Positions 1 through 9,001 are shown, counted from the stretch's first letter. The stretch: 64,000 nt of DNA from CAIXZV01 sp963697365 (GCA_963697365.1 CAVONT010000018.1:9544-73543), one strand, 5' to 3'. Numbers and translations: made by a program. The notes: a model not told the origin generated them from the letters alone.

Positions 1-463
1 AGAGCACGATGACGACCGCGAAGATGGCGCCGACGAGCGTCGCCCGGGTGGTGATCCAGGCGAGCTGGCCGAAGGCGATGGCGTACGGCGAGAGCGGGGT
101 CGCGTACATGGCGTGGAACCGGCGGATCCAGTGGAAGCCCGCGAGGATCGGGAACGTCGCCTCGAAGACCGAGCCCTGCATGACGGTGGACACGAGCAGG
201 GCCGGTGCCAGCCACTGCAGGTAGGGCACCCCACCGAGGGCGGCGTCCCCGCCTCCCGCGTCCACGTACGAGCCGAGCCCGATGCCCATCGCCACGAGGA
301 ACAGCACGGGCTGGGCGAAGTTGCCGAAGATCGAGCCGCGCCAGGTGCGGCGGTAGAGGAGCCAGGCGTGCTCGTAGGCCGCTCGGGCACTGCGCCAGGG
401 GGAGACGCGCGGCAGCGCGACCGGTCCATCGCCCCGGTCCGGCACCCCGATCGCCGTCGTCAT
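1..463 (-). CDS. ABC-2 type exporter permease (3' end cut by window edge)
   Basis: Membrane subunit of a drug or polysaccharide-type ABC-2 exporter. The ATG at 463 overlaps the stop of the ATPase gene as ATGA (460-463), so the two are translationally coupled and presumably form one transporter. Only about 154 N-terminal residues are present. A basic N-terminus leads into hydrophobic segments near residues 48-65, 82-105 and 139-153, the pattern of DrrB/NodJ-like permeases. The stretch RAAYEHAWLLYRRTWRG before the first segment resembles the amphipathic coupling helix of this family. The substrate cannot be deduced. Confidence 0.8.
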   Translation of the reverse strand, partial: MTTAIGVPDRGDGPVALPRVSPWRSARAAYEHAWLLYRRTWRGSIFGNFAQPVLFLVAMGIGLGSYVDAGGGDAALGGVPYLQWLAPALLVSTVMQGSVFEATFPILAGFHWIRRFHAMYATPLSPYAIAFGQLAWITTRATLVGAIFAVVIVL

Positions 464-1407
464 TCCACGAGGGTGCGGCCGGTCAGGCGCAGGAACACGT
501 CCTCCAGCGACGACCGGCGCACGAGCACCGTCTCGGGCGCCAGGCCCCGGGCGTGCGCAGCCACCGCGACCGCCTCGCCGTCATCGGAGTAGACGAGCAC
601 CCGGTCCGGGAGCCGCTCCACCCGCTCGCCGAGCCCGTCGAGCTCCAGGCCCAGCATCTCCTGCACCCCGACCCCGAAGCGCATCTCGGTGACCTCGCGC
701 GTGGACCACTCGTCGATGAGGGCCCTCGGCGACCCCTCGGCCACGATCCGCGCCTTGTCCATCACCACGAGCCGGTCGCACAGCTGCTCCGCCTCGTCCA
801 TGTAGTGGGTCGTGAGCACCAGCGTCACGCCCTGCTGCTTGAGCCGGTACAGGCGCTCCCAGAGCAGGTGCCGTGCCTGGGGATCGAGACCGGTCGTCGG
901 CTCGTCGAGGAGCAGGATCGACGGCTCGTTGATGAGCGCGCGCGCGATCGTGAGCCGGCGCTTCATGCCGCCCGACAGCGGGTCCACCTTGTCGTTGGCA
1001 CGCTCCGTGAGCTGGGCGAAGTCGAGCAGGGTGCGCCCGCGCTCCCGCGCCTCGGACCTCGTCATCCCGAAGTAGCGACCGTAGATCACGAGGTTGTCCA
1101 GGACCGATAGCTCCGTGTCGAGCGTGTCCTGCTGGGGCACCACGCCGAGGCGGCCCCGGATCGCTGCACCGTGGGTGGCCGGGTCGAGCCCGAGGATCCG
1201 CAACGTGCCCTCGGTGACCGGCGACGTGCTCGCGATCATCCGCATCGTCGAGGTCTTGCCGGCGCCGTTGGGACCCAGGAATCCGAAGCTCTCGCCGGCT
1301 TGCACGTCGAAGTCGATGGCGTCGACCGCGGTGAACGGGCCGAACCGCTTCGTCAGGCCGCGGGCGTGGATGAGCGGCGAGGGCCGTTCGAGGTCTGAGC
1401 TGGACAT
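460..1407 (-). CDS. ABC transporter ATP-binding protein, DrrA/NodI-like
   Basis: ATPase that powers the ABC-2 permease encoded downstream. The 315 residues contain Walker A GPNGAGKT (about 45-52), a Q-loop region, the signature LSGGMKRRL (about 144-152), Walker B ILLLDEP followed by TTGLDP (about 164-175) and the switch histidine in LTTHYMDEAEQL (about 199). The C-terminal ~85 residues form the extra domain typical of daunorubicin/multidrug exporters. No Shine-Dalgarno sequence precedes the ATG. A TAGCAT box 8 bases upstream overlaps the stop codon of the MFS gene, so the gene could be transcribed leaderless as well as from the MFS promoter. Confidence 0.93.
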   Translation of the reverse strand: MSSSDLERPSPLIHARGLTKRFGPFTAVDAIDFDVQAGESFGFLGPNGAGKTSTMRMIASTSPVTEGTLRILGLDPATHGAAIRGRLGVVPQQDTLDTELSVLDNLVIYGRYFGMTRSEARERGRTLLDFAQLTERANDKVDPLSGGMKRRLTIARALINEPSILLLDEPTTGLDPQARHLLWERLYRLKQQGVTLVLTTHYMDEAEQLCDRLVVMDKARIVAEGSPRALIDEWSTREVTEMRFGVGVQEMLGLELDGLGERVERLPDRVLVYSDDGEAVAVAAHARGLAPETVLVRRSSLEDVFLRLTGRTLVE

Positions 1408-1418
1408 CGGGCCAGATG

Positions 1419-2708
1419 CTATCCGGCCGTGGCCGATGGGCGAGCGTGGAGCACGTCATCGCCGGCGTGGACGATGTTGTCGAACTGCCGCCACAGCACG
1501 ACCACCAGGATCGCGGACCCGACGAAGCCGAACCAGAACGGGGCCGTGATCCCCCAGTTGCCGGCCAGCCAGCCACCGATCGGCGCCCCGACCACCATCC
1601 CCAGCATGACGCCCACGTGGTAGACCCCGGTGACCCGCCCGAGCAGCTCATCGGGGACGGCGCGCTGGCGGACCGCCGTCGACGTTGTACCCCAGATGAA
1701 GGCGTGCACGCCGAACACGACGAACATCCCCAGCACCACGACCGCCTCGGTGGTCAGCGCCAGCACAAGGTGCGTGCCGGTCTCCACCAGGAGGCCGACC
1801 CGCATGATGTCGGCCAGCGAGAAGCGGCGCTCAAGGCGTCCGTATGACGCCGTCCCGATGAGCCCGCCGATCGCCATCGCCGTCGTCAGCAGCCCGAACC
1901 CCACGGCGCTCATGCCAAGCCGCTCCTGGGCGTAGAGCACGAGCACAGCCCAGGCGGCCCCGAAGGTGACGTTGAACGCGACGATGGTCAGCGCGAGCGT
2001 GCGCATCGGCGGATGGTGGGCCAGCCAGCGGAGGCCCTCGGCGATGTCGGCCCGGATGTGGGTCCTCTCCGTGGCCGTCGGGTCCGGCGTGGCAACGGAA
2101 CCCTCCCGGTAGACCAGGCGCGCCACCAGCACGGCCCCCAGCAGGAAGCCCGCCGAATCCGCGATGAACGGTAGCGCCATCCCGGCGGCGAACAGGGCCG
2201 CCCCGATCGGCGGAGCGATCAGCTGGTTGGTCAGAAGCATCGAGCCCTGCAGGCGGGCGTTCGCGACGCCGAGGTCCTCGCGGGCGACCAGCCGCGGCAG
2301 CAGCGATCCCGCGCCCACGTCGGCGAACGTCTCGGCGGTGCCCAGGGCGAAGAGCGCGCCGAGGACGACGGCGATCGACACCGCATCCGACACGATCGTC
2401 ATCGCAAGGACCGCAAGCACGAGGGCGCGCGCCACGTTGACGACCGCGATCAGCCGGCGGCGGTCCATCCGGTCGGCGACCGCCCCTGCCTGCAACCCGA
2501 ACAGCAGGGCTGGGAGGTTCTGGGCGAGGGCCGCCATCGACACAAGGAGCGGGTCGCGGGTCTGCGATGCCACGAGGAGCGGGCCTGCGGCGAGTGCGAT
2601 CCCGTCGCCGATGTTGGTGAGCACCGACGAGGCGAGGAGCAGCCGGAAGGAGCGCCCGAGGCGGGCAGGCGCGACCGTCTCGGCGGCTCGCGCAATCGGG
2701 TTGGGCAT
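1419..2708 (-). CDS. MFS transporter (enterobactin-exporter/MFS_3-like)
   Basis: Twelve-helix major facilitator, 429 residues, probably an efflux carrier. The first helix pair is SFRLLLASSVLTNIGDGIAL, and the loop DRMDRRRLIAVVNVARALVL matches the MFS motif A region (D-R-x-D-R-R). The frame is open about 70 codons further upstream, but that extension is Arg/Pro-rich and lies in repeat DNA. I place the start at ATG 2708 because a TACGAT -10 box ends 8 bases before it, as in other genes here. The stop is 11 bases before the ABC ATPase start. Substrate unknown. Confidence 0.85.
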   Translation of the reverse strand: MPNPIARAAETVAPARLGRSFRLLLASSVLTNIGDGIALAAGPLLVASQTRDPLLVSMAALAQNLPALLFGLQAGAVADRMDRRRLIAVVNVARALVLAVLAMTIVSDAVSIAVVLGALFALGTAETFADVGAGSLLPRLVAREDLGVANARLQGSMLLTNQLIAPPIGAALFAAGMALPFIADSAGFLLGAVLVARLVYREGSVATPDPTATERTHIRADIAEGLRWLAHHPPMRTLALTIVAFNVTFGAAWAVLVLYAQERLGMSAVGFGLLTTAMAIGGLIGTASYGRLERRFSLADIMRVGLLVETGTHLVLALTTEAVVVLGMFVVFGVHAFIWGTTSTAVRQRAVPDELLGRVTGVYHVGVMLGMVVGAPIGGWLAGNWGITAPFWFGFVGSAILVVVLWRQFDNIVHAGDDVLHARPSATAG

Positions 2709-2716
2709 CGGGACGG

Positions 2717-2722
2717 ATCGTA
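2717..2722 (-). promoter_or_regulatory. -10 box (TACGAT) of the MFS gene, probable leaderless start
   Basis: TACGAT on the minus strand lies 8 bases before the ATG at 2708. No Shine-Dalgarno sequence fits in so short a leader. It matches the pattern seen at several other genes in the window and decides the MFS start. Confidence 0.45.
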
Positions 2723-2780
2723 CTGCCACCTCAATCCGCGGGTGGCCGGCCGATCCATGCTGGTTCGCCGCGGACGAGCC

Positions 2781-2835
2781 TCGGCCGCGCTTCGGCCGCG
2801 CTTCGGCCGGGCTTCGGCCGGGCTTCGGCCGGGCG
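2781..2835. repeat. Five tandem 11-bp repeats (TCGGCCGSGCT)
   Basis: Five head-to-tail 11-mers: two copies of TCGGCCGCGCT, two of TCGGCCGGGCT and one ending in G. They lie between the MFS start and the 24-bp repeat cluster. The gap 2723-3104 contains no credible gene. Translation of the array gives only Arg/Pro/Ala-rich low-complexity peptide. Confidence 0.85.
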
Positions 2836-2860
2836 TGCCCCGGCGCAAGCCTTTCTTTCC

Positions 2861-3030
2861 TGATGACCGTATGGGCATCAAGCCAGGCGCCCATGTGCAC
2901 TGCGTCCATGTGCCCCACGTCCCTGTGATGACCGTATGGGCATCAAGCCCCGCGTCCACCTGTGCCGCGTCCCTATGATGACCGTACGGGCATCAAGCCC
3001 GGCGCTCATGTGATGCCCATAGGGTCATCG
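2861..3030. repeat. Three direct and one inverted copy of a 24-bp repeat
   Basis: A 24-base unit beginning TGATGACCGTATGGG and ending CATCAAGCC occurs at 2861-2884, 2926-2949 and 2976-2999 (one mismatch). A near-complete inverted copy lies at 3012-3030. The stretches before copies 2 and 3 also share a CGTCCCT tail. The third copy and the inverted copy can pair into a stem-loop. Position is downstream of menG and upstream of the MFS gene. Copy spacing (65, then 50 bases) is irregular. Confidence 0.8.
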
Positions 3031-3042
3031 CGAGGACGGGAG

Positions 3043-3086
3043 CGTTCCGGCGTTCCGGCGTTCCGGCGGTTCCGGGCGTTCCGGCG
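3043..3086. repeat. Short tandem repeats of CGTTCCGG
   Basis: Five imperfect copies of an 8-9 base unit (CGTTCCGG with occasional extra G) lie directly after the inverted 24-bp repeat and end about 20 bases past the menG stop codon. Confidence 0.7.
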
Positions 3087-3104
3087 ACCCGGTGCCGCCG
3101 GGTG

Positions 3105-3851
3105 CTACCGGACGGGGACCGTGCCCTCGTGGAGCGTGACGATCCCACCGGTCAGCCCCTGCCAGCGCACGTCCACCAGGCCCGCCTCGCGCATGATCTC
3201 GGCGATCCGCTCGGGCGACGGGTAGGCCTGGACGCTCTTCACGAGGTAGCCGTACGCGGCACCCTGACCGGCCAACCTGCCGATGATCGGGACGATCAGG
3301 TCGAACCACCACCGCATGAAGCGGGCGAGCCGGCTGCGCGGCCGGGCGATCTCGAGGCACAGGACCTTGCCTCCGGGGCGCACGGAGCGTGCCATCTCCT
3401 CGAAGCCGCGCCGGTAGTCGGGCAGGTTGCGCATGCCGAAGGCGATGGTGGCCGCATCGAACGAGTCGTCCTGGGTTGGCAGGTCGAGCGCGTCGCCCAC
3501 GACGTATTCGAGCCCGGGCCTCGACTCGTACCGCTCAACGGCCACCGCGGTCATCCCGGGCGACAGGTCGACGCCCTGCACGTGTCCACCGGGCTGGACG
3601 CGCACCCAGAGGTCGGCGGCCACCTTGCCCGTCCCCGACGCGACGTCGAGCGCCGCCATGCCTGGCCGCAGGGCTGCCCTGGTCACGAGAAGGCGGCGCC
3701 AGCGAGGCTCCTGGAACGCCGAGATCAGGAGGTTCATGAGGTCGTAGCGGCCGGAGATCCGGTCGAACATGACCTGGACCTCGGGCTGGGCGGCGGCATT
3801 GCCGCCACCGGTCGAGGCCCCGGACGGCGTGTGGTCGGGCGACAGGGTCAT
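3105..3851 (-). CDS. menG: Demethylmenaquinone methyltransferase
   Basis: Last step of menaquinone synthesis: SAM-dependent C-methylation of demethylmenaquinone (UbiE/MenG family, 248 residues, normal length). The family signature VMFDRISGRYDLMNLLIS is near residue 30. The SAM-binding motif ALDVASGTGKVAADL and the second UbiE signature with ATIAFGMRNLPDYRRGFEEM are both present. The ATG overlaps the stop of the menE fusion as ATGA (3848-3851). It is the last gene of the men operon. Confidence 0.95.
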   Translation of the reverse strand: MTLSPDHTPSGASTGGGNAAAQPEVQVMFDRISGRYDLMNLLISAFQEPRWRRLLVTRAALRPGMAALDVASGTGKVAADLWVRVQPGGHVQGVDLSPGMTAVAVERYESRPGLEYVVGDALDLPTQDDSFDAATIAFGMRNLPDYRRGFEEMARSVRPGGKVLCLEIARPRSRLARFMRWWFDLIVPIIGRLAGQGAAYGYLVKSVQAYPSPERIAEIMREAGLVDVRWQGLTGGIVTLHEGTVPVR

Positions 3852-6109
3852 GCGGGAAGCTCCAGGAGGGAACGGATCGCGGCGACGACAGCGGCCGGAT
3901 GGGTGATCGGCGTGGTGTGGACCGCCCCGTCAAGCGCCACGTGGCGGGCGCCCGGGATGCATGCGACGAGCGCGTCGGCGAGAGGGGCGTAGACCGGCTG
4001 GCTGCCGGTCCCGGTGAGCATCGTGACGGGTGCGGTGATCCGGCGCAGGCCATCAGGGTCCATGCCCGGTTGGGCGATATCCGCGAGGACACCGTCGCCC
4101 TCCCGCCGCAGGAACTCGCGCGCTCGCTCCGGCAGGCGCTCCCAGGCGCTGTCACCGGCCACCAGCCGGAGGAACGTCTCGGCCGCGGCGGCCGCTCCAC
4201 CGGTGCGATGGGCGGCGGCAGCCGACTCGGCAACGTGCGTGAACCAGGCGCGCCACTCGCCTTCGGCCAAGGCCCCGTAGGGTGGCTCGAACGCTGCAAC
4301 CGCGGTGATGCTGGAGGGATGGCGGGCAGCAAACTCGAGCCCGATGACCCCGCCGAAGGAGACGCCCACAACGACGGCTCGCTGGATCCCGCGTGCTGCG
4401 AGGTAGGCCACCAGGTCGTCCACGTGGGCGCCGACGTCGATCGGCCGGGGGCGGGTGATCCTGCTGGTGCCAGAGCCTCGACGGTCGATGGCGTGCACGG
4501 TGGCGCCGCAGGTCTCCGCGATCCCGGCCGCGAGGCGGTCGAGTTGGGCGGCGGTGGAGAGCGTGCCGTGGAGCAGCAGCACGGGCAGCGGACCGCCTCC
4601 GGTCACGCGCCAGCCGATGGCCTCGCCGCCCGGCCTGGCCAGTTCGCCCGCCTGCTCGCCTGCGACCAGCGCACGAACCACCTCGCGCCGAAGCTTCCCG
4701 CCAGGCGTGCGCGGAAGCGCGTCGAGCACGGCGATCTCCGCGGGGACCTTGAAGCCCGCGAGCGAGGCACGTGCGAACTCGTCGAGAGCCTCGCCACCCG
4801 GATCGGCATGGCCTTCTCGCAGCACGACTGCCGCAACCGGAACCGCCCCCCACACCTCGTCCGGTCGGCCGACGACGCAGGCCTCGGCGACATCGGGGTG
4901 GGCTTCCAGCACCTGCTCCACCTCGGTCGGGGCGATGTTCTCGCCGCCCCGGACGATGCGGTCCGTGCGACGGTCCACGATCACCAGGCGGCCCTGGGCA
5001 TCGAGGCGGCCTAGGTCACCGGTGTGGAGGGGCTCGTCGCGACCCGTCGGCGGCTCCCCGACATACCCGGAGCAGCGTGACGGGCCGCTGAGGACGATCT
5101 CCCCGACGCCATCCGGCCCCGGCTCGTCGATCGTCACGTTCAGGCCGGGCAGCGGCCGACCGACCGTGCCCGCTGCCTCAGGGTCGGTGCGGGCCTCGTC
5201 GGCGGGCAGTGCCGTCACCCCGGAGCCCATCTCGGACAGCCCGTAGGTGGGCATCACGGGCCAGCCGGCCCGCAGCGCGCGGCGGACCAGCGAGGACGGG
5301 ATCGCGCCGCCGCCCAACGGGACCGCAAGCAGCGACGACGGCGGCGCGGCATCGCCCGAAACATCGAGGACCCGGCGAAGTTGCGACGGAACCAGCGACA
5401 CATGGCTCGGGGCAGGCGCACGCCCCACTGTCTCGTTCAGCGCGGCCAGCAGTGCGGCCGGATCGCCCGGTGCCACCACCGTGACGGGCACCCGCGCTGC
5501 GATCGCTCTCCATGCGATCCCCAGGCCCGCCACGTGCGCGACGCCCAGCGGCAGCACCCAGCCGGTGGCGGGCGGCAGCATGGCGCGCCAGGCATCGGCC
5601 GAGGCCGCCAGGGCGCGGTGGGACAGCACGACACCCTTCGGCCGACCGGTCGTGCCCGACGTGAGGATGACCACCGCGGCTGCCTCAGGGTCCGGCGCAT
5701 CGACGACCGGGACGAGACCGACCGGCCGCCGGCCCGCGAGATCGACCACGCGCAGCGCGAGCACAGGCCGGACCGCATCGACGGCCGCTGACCGCTCCCG
5801 GTCAGTGAGACCGGCAGGCACTGGGCAGGCGACCGCACCCGTTCGCAGCGTGCCCAGGATCGCGGGCAGCATGTCCAGGACAGAATCGGCCAGGAGCGCC
5901 ACCCGCTCGCCTGGGCCAACGCCCGCCCCGGCGACCATCTCCGCCACCGTGGACACGCGGGCATCGAGCCCGGCCCACGTCACGATCCCGTCGTCGTGGA
6001 GCAGGGCCGGTCCATCCGGGACGACGGCCGCGTGCACCGCGACCAGCCGCTCCGCGAACCAGGGCGTCCCTGGAAGCGTCGCGGCCGGTCCCGCGCCCTG
6101 GGCCGTCAT
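3848..6109 (-). CDS. menE: o-Succinylbenzoate-CoA ligase fused to an alpha/beta hydrolase
   Basis: The ATG at 6109 overlaps the menC stop (ATGA), giving 753 residues. Residues about 1-485 form an acyl-CoA synthetase of the MenE type: phosphate loop ILTSGTTGRPKGVV, adenylation motif PTYGLSEMGSG, HTGDLGRLD, VDRRTDRIVRGGENIAP and the C-terminal PRTPGGKLRR lysine motif. Residues about 486-753 form a second complete alpha/beta hydrolase, with oxyanion region LLLHGTLS, nucleophile elbow GVSFGG (Ser ~584) and a late histidine in GAVHTT (~731). No clear Asp follows the strand LTGTGSQP. MenE normally ends at about 450-490 residues. The tail could be a thioesterase or a spare MenH, but a separate menH sits in the same operon. 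Confidence 0.9.
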   Translation of the reverse strand: MTAQGAGPAATLPGTPWFAERLVAVHAAVVPDGPALLHDDGIVTWAGLDARVSTVAEMVAGAGVGPGERVALLADSVLDMLPAILGTLRTGAVACPVPAGLTDRERSAAVDAVRPVLALRVVDLAGRRPVGLVPVVDAPDPEAAAVVILTSGTTGRPKGVVLSHRALAASADAWRAMLPPATGWVLPLGVAHVAGLGIAWRAIAARVPVTVVAPGDPAALLAALNETVGRAPAPSHVSLVPSQLRRVLDVSGDAAPPSSLLAVPLGGGAIPSSLVRRALRAGWPVMPTYGLSEMGSGVTALPADEARTDPEAAGTVGRPLPGLNVTIDEPGPDGVGEIVLSGPSRCSGYVGEPPTGRDEPLHTGDLGRLDAQGRLVIVDRRTDRIVRGGENIAPTEVEQVLEAHPDVAEACVVGRPDEVWGAVPVAAVVLREGHADPGGEALDEFARASLAGFKVPAEIAVLDALPRTPGGKLRREVVRALVAGEQAGELARPGGEAIGWRVTGGGPLPVLLLHGTLSTAAQLDRLAAGIAETCGATVHAIDRRGSGTSRITRPRPIDVGAHVDDLVAYLAARGIQRAVVVGVSFGGVIGLEFAARHPSSITAVAAFEPPYGALAEGEWRAWFTHVAESAAAAHRTGGAAAAAETFLRLVAGDSAWERLPERAREFLRREGDGVLADIAQPGMDPDGLRRITAPVTMLTGTGSQPVYAPLADALVACIPGARHVALDGAVHTTPITHPAAVVAAIRSLLELPA

Positions 6110-7185
6110 GCGTCCCGCACCCGGTATCGCTCCACCGCCGCCTCGTCCACGACGACCCCGAGCGGTGTCGAGCCGGCACCCGACGGTGCCCACATGCGGC
6201 CCCCCGCGATGCGGAGCGGCTCCACGAGCAGGTCGTCCTCGAGCAGGTCCGCGGTCGCAAGCCCGTGGTCGCGCTCCGCGGCAGGCCACCCGGGGAGGTC
6301 GGAGAACTGGGTGACCCAGGAGGCACAGGCGAGCGCTGCAGCGAGGCCGATGCCGGTCTCGAACAGCGACGACACCACGACAGGCACGCCCCGCGCCGTC
6401 GCCAGCGATTCGATCCTCGCGACCGCCATCGTGCCGCCCACGCGGGCCGGCTTCACGACCAGCACGTCCGTCGCGTCGTGGTCCAGCAGCTGCTGTGCCG
6501 CCTCCACCGAGTCGACCGCCTCGTCGGCCGCGACCGGCACGCTCACCCGGCGCCGCAGGCTGATCAGCCCCTCGACGTCCGGCGTCGCGAGGGGCTGCTC
6601 CACGTACTGCAGGTCGAGGTCGTCGAGGGCTCCCAGGACCTCGACGGCGGTTGCGAGGTCCCACGTCCCGTTGGCGTCAAGGCGAAGGGCGACCCCATCG
6701 CCGACGGCTGCCCGGACGGCGGCCACCCGGGCGACGAGATCGGCCACGGGCTCCTCGGAGGCCGCCTTGAGCTTGATGGTCCGGAAGCCCGCCGCCGCGC
6801 GACCGGCAGCTTCCTCGGCGGCGCGCTCGCGGTCCAGCGCGGCGACCACCGCGTTGACGCCGATACCCCGGGCCCCCGGGCGGACGTCGGCGCCCTGCCT
6901 CGTTGCGGCCCCCGCGAGGGCGGCGAGCAGGGCGCGCCCCGCCGCACCCTCGGCCTCGAGGGACGAGGTGGTGGGCACGTCCGTGCTCTGCTGGACCCGT
7001 GCCACGACCCGGTCAAGCGCCGGCGCGGCGGCGGGGTCCTCCAGCACCGCCTCGCCCCAGCCCACGGTCCCGTCGTCGCCCGTGACGCGCACCAGCCACG
7101 AATCGCGCGCCGTCCACGTCCTTGCAGCAGACTGGAACGGCGCGCGGAACGGGACGCGGATGCGGATGAACTCCATCATGGGCAT
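6106..7185 (-). CDS. menC: o-Succinylbenzoate synthase
   Basis: Dehydrates SHCHC to o-succinylbenzoate in menaquinone synthesis. The enolase-superfamily (MLE subgroup) residues are visible: TIKLKA with the KxK motif, RLDANGTW (metal Asp), YVEQPL (metal Glu), AADEAVDS (metal Asp/Glu) and LVVKPARVGG (second catalytic Lys). The start ATG at 7185 shares one base with the menA stop (TGATG) and has GGAGG upstream, giving 359 residues. An internal ATG pair 6 bases later (MPMMEF) could also serve. Confidence 0.92.
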   Translation of the reverse strand: MPMMEFIRIRVPFRAPFQSAARTWTARDSWLVRVTGDDGTVGWGEAVLEDPAAAPALDRVVARVQQSTDVPTTSSLEAEGAAGRALLAALAGAATRQGADVRPGARGIGVNAVVAALDRERAAEEAAGRAAAGFRTIKLKAASEEPVADLVARVAAVRAAVGDGVALRLDANGTWDLATAVEVLGALDDLDLQYVEQPLATPDVEGLISLRRRVSVPVAADEAVDSVEAAQQLLDHDATDVLVVKPARVGGTMAVARIESLATARGVPVVVSSLFETGIGLAAALACASWVTQFSDLPGWPAAERDHGLATADLLEDDLLVEPLRIAGGRMWAPSGAGSTPLGVVVDEAAVERYRVRDA

Positions 7186-8171
7186 CAGGAGAGACCTCCA
7201 CCGAAGGCGCCCGCGAGCGCGAGCCCGAGAGCAAACAGGAGCGCGTGCCACAGCGAGAGCCGGGCGGTCCCCTTGAGGACGAGGTTGAGCTCCCGGCGCT
7301 CCCCGAAGCTGTGCACCTTGGCGACGAGCGGACGGGCGAGCGGCAGCGTGAGCAGCGGCAGCGCGACGACGGCGGCTGGGATGATCGCCGTGCCGCCGTT
7401 TGGCGAGCCGGTCACCGTCCAGAGCACGCCCAGAACCACCGGGACGGCGTACGCCGCCGCGAGCAGCAGGGCGTACTCCCGCTGGGTGTTCCGCTCGCCG
7501 ATCACCACCGCGAGCGTGCGCTTGCCGGCCTCGGTGTCGGTGGGGATGTCGCGCAGGTTGTTGACCACGAGGATCGCGGTGATCAGCGCGCCCGGCGGCA
7601 CGGCGGCCGCAAGGTACAGCGGCTCGAGCGTGAGGGTCTGCAGGTACGCCGTGCCGGCCACGGCGACCAGGCCGAAGAAGATGAACACGAAGACCTCGCC
7701 CAGGGCCTTGTACCCGTACGGGAACGGCCCGCCCGTGTAGGCGATCGCGGCCACGACGGCCAGCACGCCAAGGAGCAGGAGCACCCACCCACCGACCGCC
7801 ACGAGGTACAGCCCGACCACGCCCGCCAGCCCGATGACGATCGCCATCGCGACCTCCATCTGGCGCTCGGTCACCAGCCCCGCTGCGGCGACCCGGAGCG
7901 GACCCTGGCGGGCCTCGGTGTCGGCGCCACGTCGGAAGTCGGACAGGTCGTTGCTGAAGTTGGCGAGGACCTGCAGCAGCAGGGCGACCGCCAGGCACGC
8001 GAGCGCCGTGTCGAGCCGCAGGGACGCCCCAGTCGCCAGCGCCGCGCCAATGCCGACGACCACCCCAGCCGCTGCGGCGGGCAGCGTGTTCGGCCGGGCC
8101 GCGTGGACCCAGATCGAGACGGTCGAGGGGCGGGGAACGGGCGCTCCCCCGGGCGACGGAGCCGACGTCAT
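7185..8171 (-). CDS. menA: 1,4-Dihydroxy-2-naphthoate polyprenyltransferase
   Basis: Membrane prenyltransferase of the UbiA family that attaches the isoprenoid tail to DHNA, giving demethylmenaquinone. The 328 residues have about nine hydrophobic helices. The first Asp-rich motif is NFSNDLSDFRRGAD (N-D-x-x-D), and the second is the NLRDIPTDTEAGKRTL block characteristic of MenA. The start overlaps the menB stop by one base (TGATG at 8169-8173). Confidence 0.95.
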   Translation of the reverse strand: MTSAPSPGGAPVPRPSTVSIWVHAARPNTLPAAAAGVVVGIGAALATGASLRLDTALACLAVALLLQVLANFSNDLSDFRRGADTEARQGPLRVAAAGLVTERQMEVAMAIVIGLAGVVGLYLVAVGGWVLLLLGVLAVVAAIAYTGGPFPYGYKALGEVFVFIFFGLVAVAGTAYLQTLTLEPLYLAAAVPPGALITAILVVNNLRDIPTDTEAGKRTLAVVIGERNTQREYALLLAAAYAVPVVLGVLWTVTGSPNGGTAIIPAAVVALPLLTLPLARPLVAKVHSFGERRELNLVLKGTARLSLWHALLFALGLALAGAFGGGLS

Positions 8172-9001
8172 CAGGGGCGCCGCGGGTACTTGCGGTAGGC
8201 GGGCTTGCGCTTGGCGAGGAACGCCCTCGAGCCCTCGTGGGCCTCATCGGTCGTGTAGTAGAGGCCCGTCGCGTTGCCCGCGAACTCCTGGAGCCCGGCC
8301 AGGCCGTCGGTGGCGACGAGGAACGCGGACTTGAGGAACCGGATCGCCGTGGGGCTCATGTCGAGGATCTCGTCCGCCCACTGGACGCCCTCGGCCTCGA
8401 GATCCTCGAGCGGGACGACCTTGTTGACGAGGTTCATCGCCAGCGCCTCCTCGGCGCTGTACTGGCGGCACAGGAACCAGATCTCCTTGGCCTTCTTGTC
8501 CCCCACCAGCCGGGCGAGCAGGCCCACGCCGAAGCCGGCATCGAACGAGCCGACCCTCGGGCCCACCTGGCCGAAGATCGCGTTGTCGGACGCGATCGAC
8601 ATGTCGCACACGATGTGGAGGACGTGGCCGCCGCCGATGGCGTAGCCGTTCACGAGGGCGATGACCGGGATCGGCAGGGAGCGGATCTGGCGCTGGAGGT
8701 CGAGCACGTTGAGGCGGGCGACGCCGTCGGTGTCGAGGTAGCCGCCCTCGTTGCTCTTGTACTTCTGGTCCCCGCCGGAGCAGAAGGCCTTGTCACCCTC
8801 GCCGGTGAGCAGGACACAGCCGATGGAGGCGTCGTCGCGGATGCGGGCGAAGGCGTCGATCAGCTCCCGCACGGTCTGCGGCCGGAACGCGTTGCGGACC
8901 TCGGGCCTGTTGATGGTGACCTTGGCGATGCCGGTGCCCGAGTGCTCGTACCGGATGTCCTTGTACTCGACGGCGGTGGTCCACGTCACGGGCGATGTCA
9001 T
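8171..9001 (-). CDS. menB: 1,4-Dihydroxy-2-naphthoyl-CoA synthase
   Basis: Crotonase-fold enzyme that cyclises o-succinylbenzoyl-CoA to DHNA-CoA. The 276 residues show INRPEVRNAFRPQTV, the CSGGDQ oxyanion segment, VNGYAIGGGHVLHIVCD and GPRVGSFDAGFG with the MenB-specific Asp, followed by EIWFLCRQYSAEEAL. The C-terminus RAFLAKRKPAYRKYPR is typical of MenB. It overlaps menH by four bases (8998-9001). Confidence 0.96.
   Translation of the reverse strand: MTSPVTWTTAVEYKDIRYEHSGTGIAKVTINRPEVRNAFRPQTVRELIDAFARIRDDASIGCVLLTGEGDKAFCSGGDQKYKSNEGGYLDTDGVARLNVLDLQRQIRSLPIPVIALVNGYAIGGGHVLHIVCDMSIASDNAIFGQVGPRVGSFDAGFGVGLLARLVGDKKAKEIWFLCRQYSAEEALAMNLVNKVVPLEDLEAEGVQWADEILDMSPTAIRFLKSAFLVATDGLAGLQEFAGNATGLYYTTDEAHEGSRAFLAKRKPAYRKYPRRP

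Noticed and set aside
2861..3030. Possible CRISPR array
   Set aside because: Only three direct copies with unequal spacing, partly repeated 'spacers' and an inverted copy, and no cas genes in the window.
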